Part shown: piece after piece, positions 31,437 through 39,602 of the stretch
Position numbering within the stretch: position 1 is the first letter of the stretch
Layout of the letters: each line of letters begins with the position of its first letter
Assembly: GCA_001542995.1 (NCBI GenBank)
Contig: LFLA01000021.1
Location: 186,001-250,000 of the forward strand
Reading direction: 5' to 3'
Origin: Nitrospina sp. LS_NOB
Lineage (GTDB): Bacteria > Nitrospinota > Nitrospinia > Nitrospinales > VA-1
Length of the DNA: 64,000 nt
Made by a program: the position numbers and the translations under genes
The notes under the pieces: generated by a model
The model's database searches: none
Told to the model about the DNA's origin: nothing
Seen by the model: only the letters and a program-made list of their open reading frames with translations

Positions 31437-31988
31437 ATGGTCTTTGACTTTTTTAAAAAGAAAAAAGCGGAGTTTCAAAAAGAAGAGTTTCGTATCGAAG
31501 ATCTGGTGCTCAGCAAACTCAAAACAGGTTTCATGGTCGATTACGATATGCAAACCTACTGTGTCGCCGGATACAACAAATACCAGTGGAACGAAGGCGG
31601 TGTCACTGACGAATGGGAATTAAAGTCCGCCAACGAAACCTGGTTTTTGGAGCGCACCCAGGAAGATGGCGAAGTCGAATGGAGCCTGTGCCGTAAACTT
31701 CCCATCTCGGAGTTGGAAGGCGACATTGCAGGTGAAATCGAGCGCAACGAAGACCCGCCAGAGGTGATCGTGTTTCAGGGAAAACAATTCACTTTCGAGG
31801 AAGACGATATCGGCGAGTTTTTTCGCGGCGGATCGGGGGAAGCCCTGAGTTTTGTCTCCTGGGATTACGAAGACGGGGCGGAAGAACAATTCCTCACCAT
31901 CGAACAATGGGGCGAGACCAAATTCGACATGCAAGTCGGATTCAAGGTCGAGGAGTATCAATTCACCAACATCCTGCCAGGTGAGTGA
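31437..31988 (+). CDS. DUF4178 family protein (YjfK-like)
   Basis: A 183-residue protein of the DUF4178/DUF2491 (YjfK-like) group: FRIEDLVLSKLKTGFMVDYD (about 20-39) is a typical opening, then a beta-rich middle with WFLERTQEDGEVEWSLC and GKQFTFEEDDIGEF, followed by LTIEQWGETKFD. Cytosolic, strongly acidic, function unknown. It ends the five-gene plus-strand operon, and only 27 bp separate it from the convergent spermidine synthase gene; there is no clear terminator in this gap, so transcript read-through or antisense interference is possible. Confidence 0.8.
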   Translation: MVFDFFKKKKAEFQKEEFRIEDLVLSKLKTGFMVDYDMQTYCVAGYNKYQWNEGGVTDEWELKSANETWFLERTQEDGEVEWSLCRKLPISELEGDIAGEIERNEDPPEVIVFQGKQFTFEEDDIGEFFRGGSGEALSFVSWDYEDGAEEQFLTIEQWGETKFDMQVGFKVEEYQFTNILPGE

Positions 31989-32015
31989 TAGAGGCTCAAT
32001 GTTTAAATTACATCC

Positions 32016-33593
32016 TCAATACACATCCCAATTGCCCTGCCTGTAATACTTCAAGATATTGTGATCAAATTGGGTGTTGGGTTCGATTTGGGCCTCCTTT
32101 TCAAACAACCCCTTGCCGAAATGCGCCATCGAGATCATAGCATCCCGGTTTAAAAAACGGGTCTCGATGTCCGCGAATCCCACCATCAAAAGTTCTTGTT
32201 TGAGGCGCTGTGCAGGCATCGTTTTCTGTCTGACTCCAAGGACCCATCCCCATTGGCCCATGCTGGGCACGGAATTCTGATAAGGTACGGTCGAAAAGCC
32301 GGCGGCCTCCATAGTTTTCTTAATGCAAAGAAACGCTTCGGGAGAATACAACGGGCTTGTACTTTGCGTGACCATGGCGCCGAAAGGTTTTAGATGTTTC
32401 TCAACCATCTTGTAAAACCCCAGTGAGTAAAGTAGCGACAACGAAACCGATTTCGGATCGGGAAGATCGACGATAATGGCATCGTACAGATCGCCTGAGT
32501 TTTTTATGAATTGATAGGCGTCTTGATTGACCACGCGGACGCGAGGATCGTTGAGCGAACCCTGATTGATACCGAGAAAAATCTTATCCTGCCGGGCCAA
32601 CCGGGTCATGGCCGGATCAAGATCGACCAGAGTGAGATTTTCCATATCGGGATATTTGAGAATTTCCCTGGCGGCCAACCCATCTCCCCCTCCTAGTAGT
32701 AAGATATCCTTGCGTTCCTTGATAAGCCCCAGCACAGGGTGCACCAGGGGTTCATGATATCGTTCTTCGTCATAGGTACTGAATTGGGTGCTGCCATTTA
32801 TAAAAAGCCAATAATCATCTTTCCATTGCGTGACTACAATTTTCTGATACCGGGTTTGTTCCTGGTAAACGATTTTATCCTTATACTTGTGCTGTTCGCC
32901 GTACAGGATAATGGGTTTGGCAACCGCAAAGGCCAGGACCGAAACCAATAACAGAGCGATAAATTGAGCGTTGAGGATGCGAGGCCGCGTCAAGCGATCG
33001 GGGAAATACCACAATATTAGTGAGGCCACAACCAGGTTAAAGCTACCGATTAGGACAGGCGTGTAAGTCAGCCCAAGAAAAGGAAGCAGGACGAAGGCAA
33101 ACAAAGCTCCACCCAATAATCCGCCGTAGTAGTCAAATTCCATGACCGAGGATATATTCTCCCGCAACGATTCAAAGGACTGATTGATCCGCGTGATCAA
33201 CGGAATCTCGAGCCCGGTCAGGAACCCAATCATGCAGGCAACCGCATAAATCACAAGCCCGAAATTCATCGTGTAGGCCGAAATCCAAAAACAGAACATG
33301 GCGGAAAACGTACACAAGAACGACAGGCCGAATTCGATCAGCACAAAGCGGTCCAGTAGTTGGGCCTCAAATTTACGGCTATACCGGCTTCCCAGTCCCA
33401 TGGAAAACAACATGAGGGAGATCACTATTGTCCATTGCCGAATGGAATCGCCCAAAAGGTAGCTGGCCAGGGTGGCTAATGTGTATTCGGTCACCATCGC
33501 CGCGCATCCGGTAGCGAAGACGCAGATTTTCAAAATAAAACTCAAACGGCGGAGCTTGGATTTACCGGAGTTATCTATGGCGGGTGTCGACAT
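32016..33593 (-). CDS. membrane-bound spermidine synthase-like aminopropyltransferase
   Basis: A 525-residue protein. About seven hydrophobic helices occupy residues 20-235. The C-terminal domain is a polyamine aminopropyltransferase: FINGSTQFSTYDEERYHEPL (about 274-293), LLLGGGDGLAAREIL (about 309-323), VDLDP (about 334), VDLPDP (about 383) and YSLGFYK. The reaction would transfer an aminopropyl group from decarboxylated AdoMet to a diamine such as putrescine. The membrane-embedded form recurs in clusters with DUF350, DUF4178 and PspA. It is the last gene of a three-gene minus-strand operon and converges on the DUF4178 gene. The substrate is inferred from the family. Confidence 0.86.
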   Translation of the reverse strand: MSTPAIDNSGKSKLRRLSFILKICVFATGCAAMVTEYTLATLASYLLGDSIRQWTIVISLMLFSMGLGSRYSRKFEAQLLDRFVLIEFGLSFLCTFSAMFCFWISAYTMNFGLVIYAVACMIGFLTGLEIPLITRINQSFESLRENISSVMEFDYYGGLLGGALFAFVLLPFLGLTYTPVLIGSFNLVVASLILWYFPDRLTRPRILNAQFIALLLVSVLAFAVAKPIILYGEQHKYKDKIVYQEQTRYQKIVVTQWKDDYWLFINGSTQFSTYDEERYHEPLVHPVLGLIKERKDILLLGGGDGLAAREILKYPDMENLTLVDLDPAMTRLARQDKIFLGINQGSLNDPRVRVVNQDAYQFIKNSGDLYDAIIVDLPDPKSVSLSLLYSLGFYKMVEKHLKPFGAMVTQSTSPLYSPEAFLCIKKTMEAAGFSTVPYQNSVPSMGQWGWVLGVRQKTMPAQRLKQELLMVGFADIETRFLNRDAMISMAHFGKGLFEKEAQIEPNTQFDHNILKYYRQGNWDVY

Positions 33594-33623
33594 GGATTAA
33601 CAGTGACTAAAAAGGACCCAGCT

Positions 33624-34475
33624 TCAAATGCACCAAGTGATCAGGAAAGAGGCGCCGATGTAGGAGGAGGCTTCCAAGAAAGCCGCGCCTTGATTGGGTT
33701 TCACCTGGTTGACTAACTCGTCGGCCAAGCTACGTCCGGGTAAAAGAATGCGGTCTGTGAGAATGCGCGCAACGGGAAGCAGAATGAGCCCCACCACCAT
33801 GTAGAGGCCAAAGGTCGTCAAGTTTTCCTCCCAGGAAACAAAATGTTCGGCGGAAGCCGCGCGCAACAAGTTGCCGATACCTATCAGGGCTCCGGCAAAG
33901 CCGATCCCCACGGCAACGTTATCTTTTTCAATCTGCTCGTGAATATTGTATTGCGTGATGAGGTTATAATATTTTCCGACGAGAACGAGAACAGTCTGGC
34001 CCAAAGCCCAAAAGGCGATGGCCGTGACAATAGACCCACCCTGACCGTACAGGGCTCCGAAGATATTGAGTCCGGTCGCCACAAAAACGGCAAACTCGAC
34101 CACGCCTGTGCCGCAATTTTGGTCCTGCAAAATTTCCTTGCGGATATCGAACTCGGAAAGAATGAAACGGTCGTTGATCAAAGCTGAGAGGTTGAGCAAT
34201 AAAATCGCCAAAGGCCCGTAAACCAGAATATCGATCAAGTCCTCTCCCATCCCGGCGGATGGCCCGGATATCACTCCGCCGATGGAGAACGTTAATCCCA
34301 GATAATAACCACACAGAACCAGGGCGAACGCCGCATTGTCTTTTTCCACCAGTTCATCTTTGATGTTATAGCTCCGCCGGAAAAGAATAAACACCAGATG
34401 TCCGGCTACAAAGACAACAAAACAAGCAGCCAAATAAACCAATGAAGAAAAAATGTGATCTAGATTCATAATCAT
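33624..34475 (-). CDS. tandem DUF350 membrane protein (YjfL-like)
   Basis: A 283-residue integral membrane protein with about eight helices arranged as two DUF350 repeats. Each repeat has a DELVEKDNAAFALVLCGYYLG-like element (first copy about residues 40-60, IEKDNVAVGIGFAGALIG about 182-199), an internal sequence duplication. DUF350/YjfL proteins pair with PspA-like proteins in the yjf-type operons; their function is unknown, and ion or lipid-linked roles have been proposed. The start overlaps the stop of the upstream lipoprotein gene by four bases; the spermidine synthase follows after a 30-bp gap. Confidence 0.88.
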   Translation of the reverse strand: MIMNLDHIFSSLVYLAACFVVFVAGHLVFILFRRSYNIKDELVEKDNAAFALVLCGYYLGLTFSIGGVISGPSAGMGEDLIDILVYGPLAILLLNLSALINDRFILSEFDIRKEILQDQNCGTGVVEFAVFVATGLNIFGALYGQGGSIVTAIAFWALGQTVLVLVGKYYNLITQYNIHEQIEKDNVAVGIGFAGALIGIGNLLRAASAEHFVSWEENLTTFGLYMVVGLILLPVARILTDRILLPGRSLADELVNQVKPNQGAAFLEASSYIGASFLITWCI

Positions 34476-35209
34476 TTACCGAAACTGAACCCGCGACTTC
34501 TAAAGGTATTTTTGCTCCGCCCCATGCGTTGACTAACTTTATTCTGGAAGCGGGATTGTGACCGGGCTTTTTTGGCCATTCTTCTTTTGAAAAAATCAGG
34601 TTTTTGTTTTTTCGTTACCGTCCCGGCGGTTCCATATTCCTGCCTCGGCCCATAATAGGGCCTACCTACGTTGTGAAAAGAGGAATAATTATTATAGTGG
34701 TTCCGGCTTAGCCCGAACCCGGCCCAGTTCATCATCTGCGACATCAACATGTATTTTCCGTAAAACTCCCACATACTTCCGCCGCTGCTGTTGTCCCGCC
34801 AGCGGCCATACTGGGAATTGCCAACGTATTGGTAGCCGTTTGGAAAGGGCGTGGTGGAGACGGCACCCTCGATGGTTTTGGAGGCCAAAACCATGCCGAG
34901 ATACGGTTGATTTTTTTGATAATAAGATTTGTCGACTTCCACGAAGGGACGCACGGATTTTCGTTCTCCGACATCGACACGGTATTGGTGGTAGTAGGAT
35001 GGGAAGAAGTTGCCCTGCTCGCGCATGTCATTCAAAATAATCGCGTATTCCTTCTCGCCTTTCAGTTCGCCCTGGATTTTCTTTACCGGATTCTGTGCGG
35101 CCCCGCAACCCTGGAAAAGAAGAGCAGTCAGTAAGAAAGGAAGAAGAGAAATCCTCCCCTTCTCTCTGAGCAATGGATTGAACTCGGTCAAAAGGTTGCC
35201 TCGATGCAT
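34472..35209 (-). CDS. lipoprotein of the DUF350/spermidine synthase operon
   Basis: A 245-residue protein with a long N-region, a hydrophobic stretch SLLPFLLTALLFQGC and a lipobox LFQGC (Cys about 35), so probably lipidated. The mature part contains YGRWRDNSSGGSMWEFYGKY (about 136-155), an aromatic and Asn/Tyr-rich segment, and an Arg/Lys-rich tail ending RGFSFGK. This resembles proteins found next to DUF350 genes and occupies the position of YjfM (DUF1190), but I cannot confirm that family. It starts the minus-strand operon and is divergent from the potassium channel across about 180 bp. Confidence 0.7.
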   Translation of the reverse strand: MHRGNLLTEFNPLLREKGRISLLPFLLTALLFQGCGAAQNPVKKIQGELKGEKEYAIILNDMREQGNFFPSYYHQYRVDVGERKSVRPFVEVDKSYYQKNQPYLGMVLASKTIEGAVSTTPFPNGYQYVGNSQYGRWRDNSSGGSMWEFYGKYMLMSQMMNWAGFGLSRNHYNNYSSFHNVGRPYYGPRQEYGTAGTVTKKQKPDFFKRRMAKKARSQSRFQNKVSQRMGRSKNTFRSRGFSFGK

Positions 35210-35389
35210 TTTTAGAATATTAAACTAAAGGTACGTAACCTTCCGCTGACCACCCTATAAAAGATAACCCGCCGTGTCAACACTGGAAGGATAAAAACAT
35301 ACGTTTGTTGTATATGAGAGTTTTTCTTCTCTAGAGTAAACCGCTATAATAAGTTCTTTAATGAGCCTTTTTGGACGGAAATCTATAAC

Positions 35390-36505
35390 ATGTTTTTTTA
35401 TCCATTTAAACGCATCCTGAGAAAACTCAGGCAACCGGAAATCCGGTTGCTTTTCGTCCTGGGCTTGATCTTTTTTTCAATGATTCTGATTTTTGCGTTC
35501 GTGCTGTCGACTTACGAAAAGGATATGACCTTTTCAGACGGCCTATGGACAGCATACATCACTTTAACAACGATCGGATACGGGGATATTTCAGCGGCGA
35601 CCCCTGAAGGACGGTGGACCACGGTTGTGACCTCGATGCTAGGAATCGGTTGTTTCGGGGTTTTGACCGGGATCATTCTGGAACGGGCCATGCAAAGGAG
35701 GATGAAAAAAATGAAAGGCGAGGGCAATTATACAGGCAAAGGGCATTTGATCATTGTGAACGTTCCTTCTTATGCGGAGACAATAGAATTATTGAAAGAA
35801 CTGGACTACAGTCCCGACTTCAAGGATATTCCTCGCGTGATCGTGACCACAAATTTACCCAACCGGGATAAAGAACTACCCGATTTTTTGGTTCGTAAAA
35901 TAGACGCATTTATCATGGGCCTGCCATCGGCTTTGGAAACTTTGCAACGGGCCAACGCGGCCCAGTCCAAAGCTTGCGTCCTCACCTCTTCCGCCGCCGA
36001 CCCGGCGATGGACGACACCAATACCCTGACAGCCGGCCTCATTGAAAAAAACTGGCCGCAAGTCGTCACAGTCATGACCTGTAGCCGCGCCGAAACCTTG
36101 AACAACCTCAGCACCTTCGGCATCGATGGTGGCATCAGCACCACCGATTTGCAAATGGGACTTTTGGTGCAGGAATTGGAAGATCCCGGCTTGTATCAAA
36201 TTTATAGAGAATTGTCCTCCAACGCCGATGGCAACCAGATTTATATCAGCCATTCAGCCGTGGGGTTATGGGATGACCATGACCGGGAGTTCAGTATCGG
36301 AAGTTTAAAGATGGCCGCCATTCAGCTCAATCTCCCGGTTGAAGTATTGGGCATCCAAAGTAAAGAAGGAGGAAAGCTGAACCTCAATCCTGAAAACAGC
36401 CTGATTCTAACTGCCACCGACCATATCGTTTATATGTCCAGGAAGCGTTTCGACTGGTTGAAAAACAATGGTAAAATTCTGCAACATATCCAAAAGATGT
36501 CTTGA
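35390..36505 (+). CDS. RCK-domain potassium channel
   Basis: A 371-residue two-helix potassium channel. TM1 covers about 20-40, the pore loop carries the selectivity filter TTIGYGD (60-66), and TM2 about 80-97 is followed by a Lys/Arg-rich linker. The cytosolic part (about 110-345) is a RCK/TrkA-N domain starting GHLIIVNVPSYAETIELL, with an unusually divergent nucleotide loop (no GxGxxG). It is divergent from the lipoprotein/DUF350/spermidine synthase operon. A channel of this type recurs beside PspA and DUF350 genes. Conductance regulation by polyamines or envelope stress is an inference from the neighbours. Confidence 0.9.
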   Translation: MFFYPFKRILRKLRQPEIRLLFVLGLIFFSMILIFAFVLSTYEKDMTFSDGLWTAYITLTTIGYGDISAATPEGRWTTVVTSMLGIGCFGVLTGIILERAMQRRMKKMKGEGNYTGKGHLIIVNVPSYAETIELLKELDYSPDFKDIPRVIVTTNLPNRDKELPDFLVRKIDAFIMGLPSALETLQRANAAQSKACVLTSSAADPAMDDTNTLTAGLIEKNWPQVVTVMTCSRAETLNNLSTFGIDGGISTTDLQMGLLVQELEDPGLYQIYRELSSNADGNQIYISHSAVGLWDDHDREFSIGSLKMAAIQLNLPVEVLGIQSKEGGKLNLNPENSLILTATDHIVYMSRKRFDWLKNNGKILQHIQKMS

Positions 36506-36892
36506 TAAGCCGTTACATTAGAGTTTTTGAGTACACCAACATCAGATTTATTAATACGGTCGCACTCATAAACGAATCGAAAAATGAAAAAAGACGAATC
36601 ATTTGCAGGTGCGTCCCCAAAATCGTTATCCTGTGCGATTTGAATTCGGCATGCAGTCAATTTCTACAAATATAGGAAACCACCTTTTTATAACATTTCC
36701 AACCTCAGTATAATTCTGACCTGCCCCAGAAACCTGAGCCAGTTATGTATGATAAAATTATGATAGAAATTGACTACTAAGGCGGAAGCCTTGGACTTAC
36801 TAGAATCAATGGAAGAACTGGCAAGACTTTAAAATAAGGGGAATACGGAAACCAGCCTGGAATCAGTTCCTTATAAAATTGGTCAATAATCC
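36506..36892. other. intergenic, decayed DNA
   Basis: No frame of convincing length or composition and no RNA gene. A few weak A/T-rich stretches and AGAAATTGACTACTAAG near 36765 are all that can be noted. The region precedes a tRNA fragment and a cheA remnant and looks like decayed accessory DNA. Confidence 0.4.
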
Positions 36893-36938
36893 ATTCGTAA
36901 TCAGTAGGTCGGCGGTTCAATTCCGCCCGCTGGCTCCA
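36893..36938 (+). pseudogene. 3' half of tRNA-Thr (CGT), probable integration scar
   Basis: ATTCGTAATCAGTAGGTCGG followed by a perfect T-arm (GGCGGTTCAATTCCGCC) and GCTGGCTCCA matches the anticodon loop through CCA of a tRNA-Thr with anticodon CGT. The acceptor 5' strand, D-arm and 5' anticodon stem are missing; instead AT-rich DNA precedes. Such half-tRNAs are typical of att sites left by integrases that use a tRNA 3' end. Confidence 0.65.
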
Positions 36939-37150
36939 CTGCTCGGCGCAGGGCCGATGAAAACCACGACTCGCCGTCGAGGCGGTGAAAAGCCGGGCGT
37001 CCGGTAGGGAATAGAGCCGAATTGGTTAGATCAAACTTTCGAGAGGCCATATTGACAGGAGCCAACCTCTCCGGCACAATCCTGCCAAAGACGGGTGAGA
37101 GCCCTAGCCTGGGAAACTAAGAAAGTGCTGCAGTCGCAAATATTTGTGTT

Positions 37151-37660
37151 AACGTTGAACTGCTTGATTCTTTGATGAATCTGGTCGGGGAAGTTGTTCT
37201 GGCCCGGAATCAGTTTTCCCGGCTCATCCATGACAATAACGATTCAACGATTCATGGAACCTCGCAAAGCCTCAACCGGGTGACCACCGACCTTCAGGAA
37301 ACTGTGATGAAGGCTCGGATGCAACCTATTAAAAATGTCTGAGGCAAACTTCCTCGAATGATTCGCGATCTTTCCATGAACTGCGGCAACAAAGTCCGCC
37401 TTGAAATGGAAGGACAGGATTCCGATCTGGATAAATCCCTGATCACCGCTATCCAAGACCCTCTGATGAACATTATCCGAAATGCCATCGTGCATGGCAT
37501 TGAGACCCCGGAGGAGCGCCGAAACCTGGGAAAACCCGAAGAAGGAGTCATCCGGCTACGTGCCTTCAATCAAAGCGGACAGATACATATCGAAGTTCAG
37601 GATGACGGTCGTGGTGTGAATTTTCAAGCTGTCAAAACCCAGGTCGTGAATGAAAGTTGT
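37151..37660 (+). pseudogene. cheA remnant with an internal stop
   Basis: One reading frame gives VELLDSLMNLVGEVVLARNQ (dimerisation and start of the kinase core), LNRVTTDLQETVMKARMQPI, then TGA at 37340-37342 where CheA has Trp (NVWGKLPR), then MIRDLS, the N-box NIIRNAIVHGIE and the G1-box VQDDGRGV. The receptor-coupling and HPt domains are absent and the frame dissolves after about 37660. It is a fragment of a CheA histidine kinase with at least one nonsense change; no other chemotaxis gene is in the window. Confidence 0.85.
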
Positions 37661-37729
37661 GAAAAAATTTTACAAACAGTACTCCGCCCATTCGGCGCCC
37701 CTAGCCGTGGAGTCAATGAGCCCGGCGGG

Positions 37730-38176
37730 CTAGTTAGCCCCACGCTGAGTGGTGACAGATTCGCAAAGCGGGATGCTTTGGGTAGGCTCGTTCAGAATCA
37801 AGGCAACGGTCGAGGTACGAAATAGTTCTTCTATCATGTCAATCGAATCATTGACCTGTTTATGCAGTCGGCAAAGATGGGTGCCATGGGTTTTCAGTTT
37901 CAAGGGACAACTCTTTATATGTTTGATGGGGTCCACCGCGTTGATAACATTCAGCAATGGCAGATCTTCAGGGTCGTGCGCCAGCACATAACCCCCATGC
38001 AGACCTTTCTTGGAAATAACCACCTCGTGCTTGGCCAGAGCCAGCAAAACCTTGGACAAATAATGTTCGGGAACCTTGGTCCACTTGGCAATTTCCGCTG
38101 TGGTGTGAGGCTTATCCGGATTCTGGGCCAGACAAACCACGGCCCGCAAAGCATATTCTGAAGTCTGAGAAATCAT
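37730..38176 (-). CDS. Rrf2 family regulator, divergent to nirK
   Basis: A 148-residue winged-helix regulator. The N-terminal MISQTSEYALRAVVCLAQ and helix-turn-helix TTAEIAKWTKVPEHYLSKVL (about 25-44) are typical. The sensor loop has Cys90 and Cys102 with His97 and His105 (SCPLKLKTHGTHLC), which differs from the three-Cys NsrR/IscR loop but could hold an iron-sulfur cluster with mixed ligands. Divergent transcription from nirK across an intergenic region with palindromes suggests a nitric oxide- or redox-sensing repressor of nirK; that is inference. The gene overlaps the end of the cheA remnant region. Confidence 0.88.
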   Translation of the reverse strand: MISQTSEYALRAVVCLAQNPDKPHTTAEIAKWTKVPEHYLSKVLLALAKHEVVISKKGLHGGYVLAHDPEDLPLLNVINAVDPIKHIKSCPLKLKTHGTHLCRLHKQVNDSIDMIEELFRTSTVALILNEPTQSIPLCESVTTQRGAN

Positions 38177-38190
38177 AGCGCCCCTTTAAT

Positions 38191-38204
38191 AGATAAGTTT
38201 ATCT
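38191..38204. promoter_or_regulatory. palindrome AGATAA-GT-TTATCT, candidate Rrf2 operator
   Basis: A perfect 14-bp inverted repeat located 15 bp upstream of the Rrf2 start, abutting a TTGACA (38204-38209) that could be a -35 element reading toward nirK. Half-site AGATAA resembles the AAGAT half of NsrR-type operators. Confidence 0.6.
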
Positions 38205-38245
38205 TGACATCTACTTTAACATATCATACCTTGGTCTTAAATAAA

Positions 38246-38267
38246 AGATAAACATATCCTTTTATCT
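38246..38267. promoter_or_regulatory. second AGATAA...TTATCT inverted repeat
   Basis: AGATAA (38246-38251) and TTATCT (38262-38267) repeat the half-sites of the palindrome at 38191 with a 10-bp spacer; the first arm extends as AAAAGATAAA. Two related sites between divergent genes support one regulator acting on both. Confidence 0.5.
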
Positions 38268-38407
38268 CATATATGGCTTTTTGTCCGGATCCGGTTCGTT
38301 TTCGAGTCTTGGGCCGACCACAGAAAATTTCGGGATACGAAGAGATTTTTTAATCCACACCAACCTATTTCAGCAACTGCATTTTCAATATTTTAGGAGG
38401 ATTGCTA

Positions 38408-39385
38408 ATGAAAAAACTAACAAGTGCTTTAGTCGCGTTTGCCCTGGTTGCCGGGTTCGGCGCCACTGCGGCTTTCGCCGAAGTCACGGCGATACTGACC
38501 CACGCCCCCAACGTTCCGCCTGCCACAAAGCGCGGAACCGATACCGTTGTGATCCATTTAGAAGCCAAAGAATATGTGGGTGATCTGGCGGATGGTGTGA
38601 AATATAATTTCTGGAGTTTTGGCGGAACCGTTCCGGGTCCTATGGCACGACTTCGCGTGGGTGACAGCATTGAGTTCCACTTGTCCAACGCCAAAGGTAA
38701 CATGCAACCTCACAACATCGACATCCACGCTGTTAACGGACCCGGCGGTGGTGCCGCTTTTACTACGGTGGACCCCGGAGAAGAGAAAGTTTTTACCTTC
38801 AAGGCCAAGGCGGCCGGACTTTTTATTTACCATTGTGCAGCCGGTTCCATTGTCGACCATATCTCCAACGGTATGTATGGCTTGGTTCTGGTCGAGCCGG
38901 AAGGCGGGCTTTCAAAGGTTGACCGGGAATATTATGTTATGGAAAGTGAGTTTTTCACCGGAGAACCTGAAAATGGCATCGCTCCATTTGATATTCAAAA
39001 GGGACTTGACGAACACCCCACCCATGTCGTCTTTAACGGCAAAGAAGGCGGATTGCTCGGCGATAATGCTTTGAAAGCCAAAGTCGGTGAAACAGTGAGA
39101 ATCTATTTTGGCAACATTGGTCCCAACGGCATTTCTTCTTTTCATATCATTGGGGAAATCTTCGATAAGGTTTACAACGAAGGGGGAATTGGCGGTGCCA
39201 CCGGCAAGAACATTCAAACCACTCTGGTGCCTTCTGCCGGCGCAACGATTGTCGAGTTCAAAGTCGATGCACCGGGAACCTATGTTCTGGTTGACCACAG
39301 TATCTACCGGGTCGCTAAAGGCGCCATCGGGCATCTGGTGGTTGAGGGAGCTGAAAACCCGAAAGTCATCCGCCAGGGAAAATAA
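38408..39385 (+). CDS. nirK: copper nitrite reductase, AniA-type
   Basis: A 325-residue periplasmic enzyme (signal peptide 1-24) that reduces nitrite to nitric oxide. By family alignment all ligands are present: type 1 copper His102, Cys143, His151, Met156; type 2 copper His107, His142, His297; catalytic Asp105 and His246. The spacing from Cys143 to His151 is eight, as in AniA-like enzymes rather than the Alcaligenes type. ATG 38408 follows TAGGAGG at good distance. It is divergent from a Rrf2 regulator and followed by a terminator. In nitrite oxidisers nirK homologues are common, but the physiological direction is debated. Confidence 0.95.
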   Translation: MKKLTSALVAFALVAGFGATAAFAEVTAILTHAPNVPPATKRGTDTVVIHLEAKEYVGDLADGVKYNFWSFGGTVPGPMARLRVGDSIEFHLSNAKGNMQPHNIDIHAVNGPGGGAAFTTVDPGEEKVFTFKAKAAGLFIYHCAAGSIVDHISNGMYGLVLVEPEGGLSKVDREYYVMESEFFTGEPENGIAPFDIQKGLDEHPTHVVFNGKEGGLLGDNALKAKVGETVRIYFGNIGPNGISSFHIIGEIFDKVYNEGGIGGATGKNIQTTLVPSAGATIVEFKVDAPGTYVLVDHSIYRVAKGAIGHLVVEGAENPKVIRQGK

Positions 39386-39410
39386 GCAAGCGTTACCTTC
39401 CTGAAAAAAA

Positions 39411-39448
39411 ACCGGGGCGGAGGCATCGTGCTTCCGCCCTTCTGGTTT
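39411..39448 (+). terminator. terminator after nirK
   Basis: GGGCGGAGGC and GCTTCCGCCC form a strong stem with an ATCGT loop, extended outward by AACC/GGTT, followed by TTTTCCC. Located 26 bp past the nirK stop. Confidence 0.75.
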
Positions 39449-39602
39449 TCCCTCATCACGCATCATTTATAATTCCAATGCCTTCGCAAATTTCCTTTGT
39501 AAGGAAACCGTTGATCGATAGACATTGTACATGAGTGCGTTATGCAGTAAATTCTACCCTACGATTCTCATAAACCCTGATTCTGAAACTAGAGGTTTGT
39601 TC

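Noticed and set aside
29403-31988. PspF/sigma-54 control of the PspA operon
   Set aside because: No TGGCAC-N5-TTGC element was found upstream of 29403 or in the operon, and the only sigma-54 activator is 9 kb away beside another promoter.
37358-37825. intact histidine kinase fragment gene
   Set aside because: It starts only because of the TGA at 37340. Upstream in the same frame the CheA sequence continues, so this is part of a pseudogene, and its 3' end runs into the Rrf2 gene.
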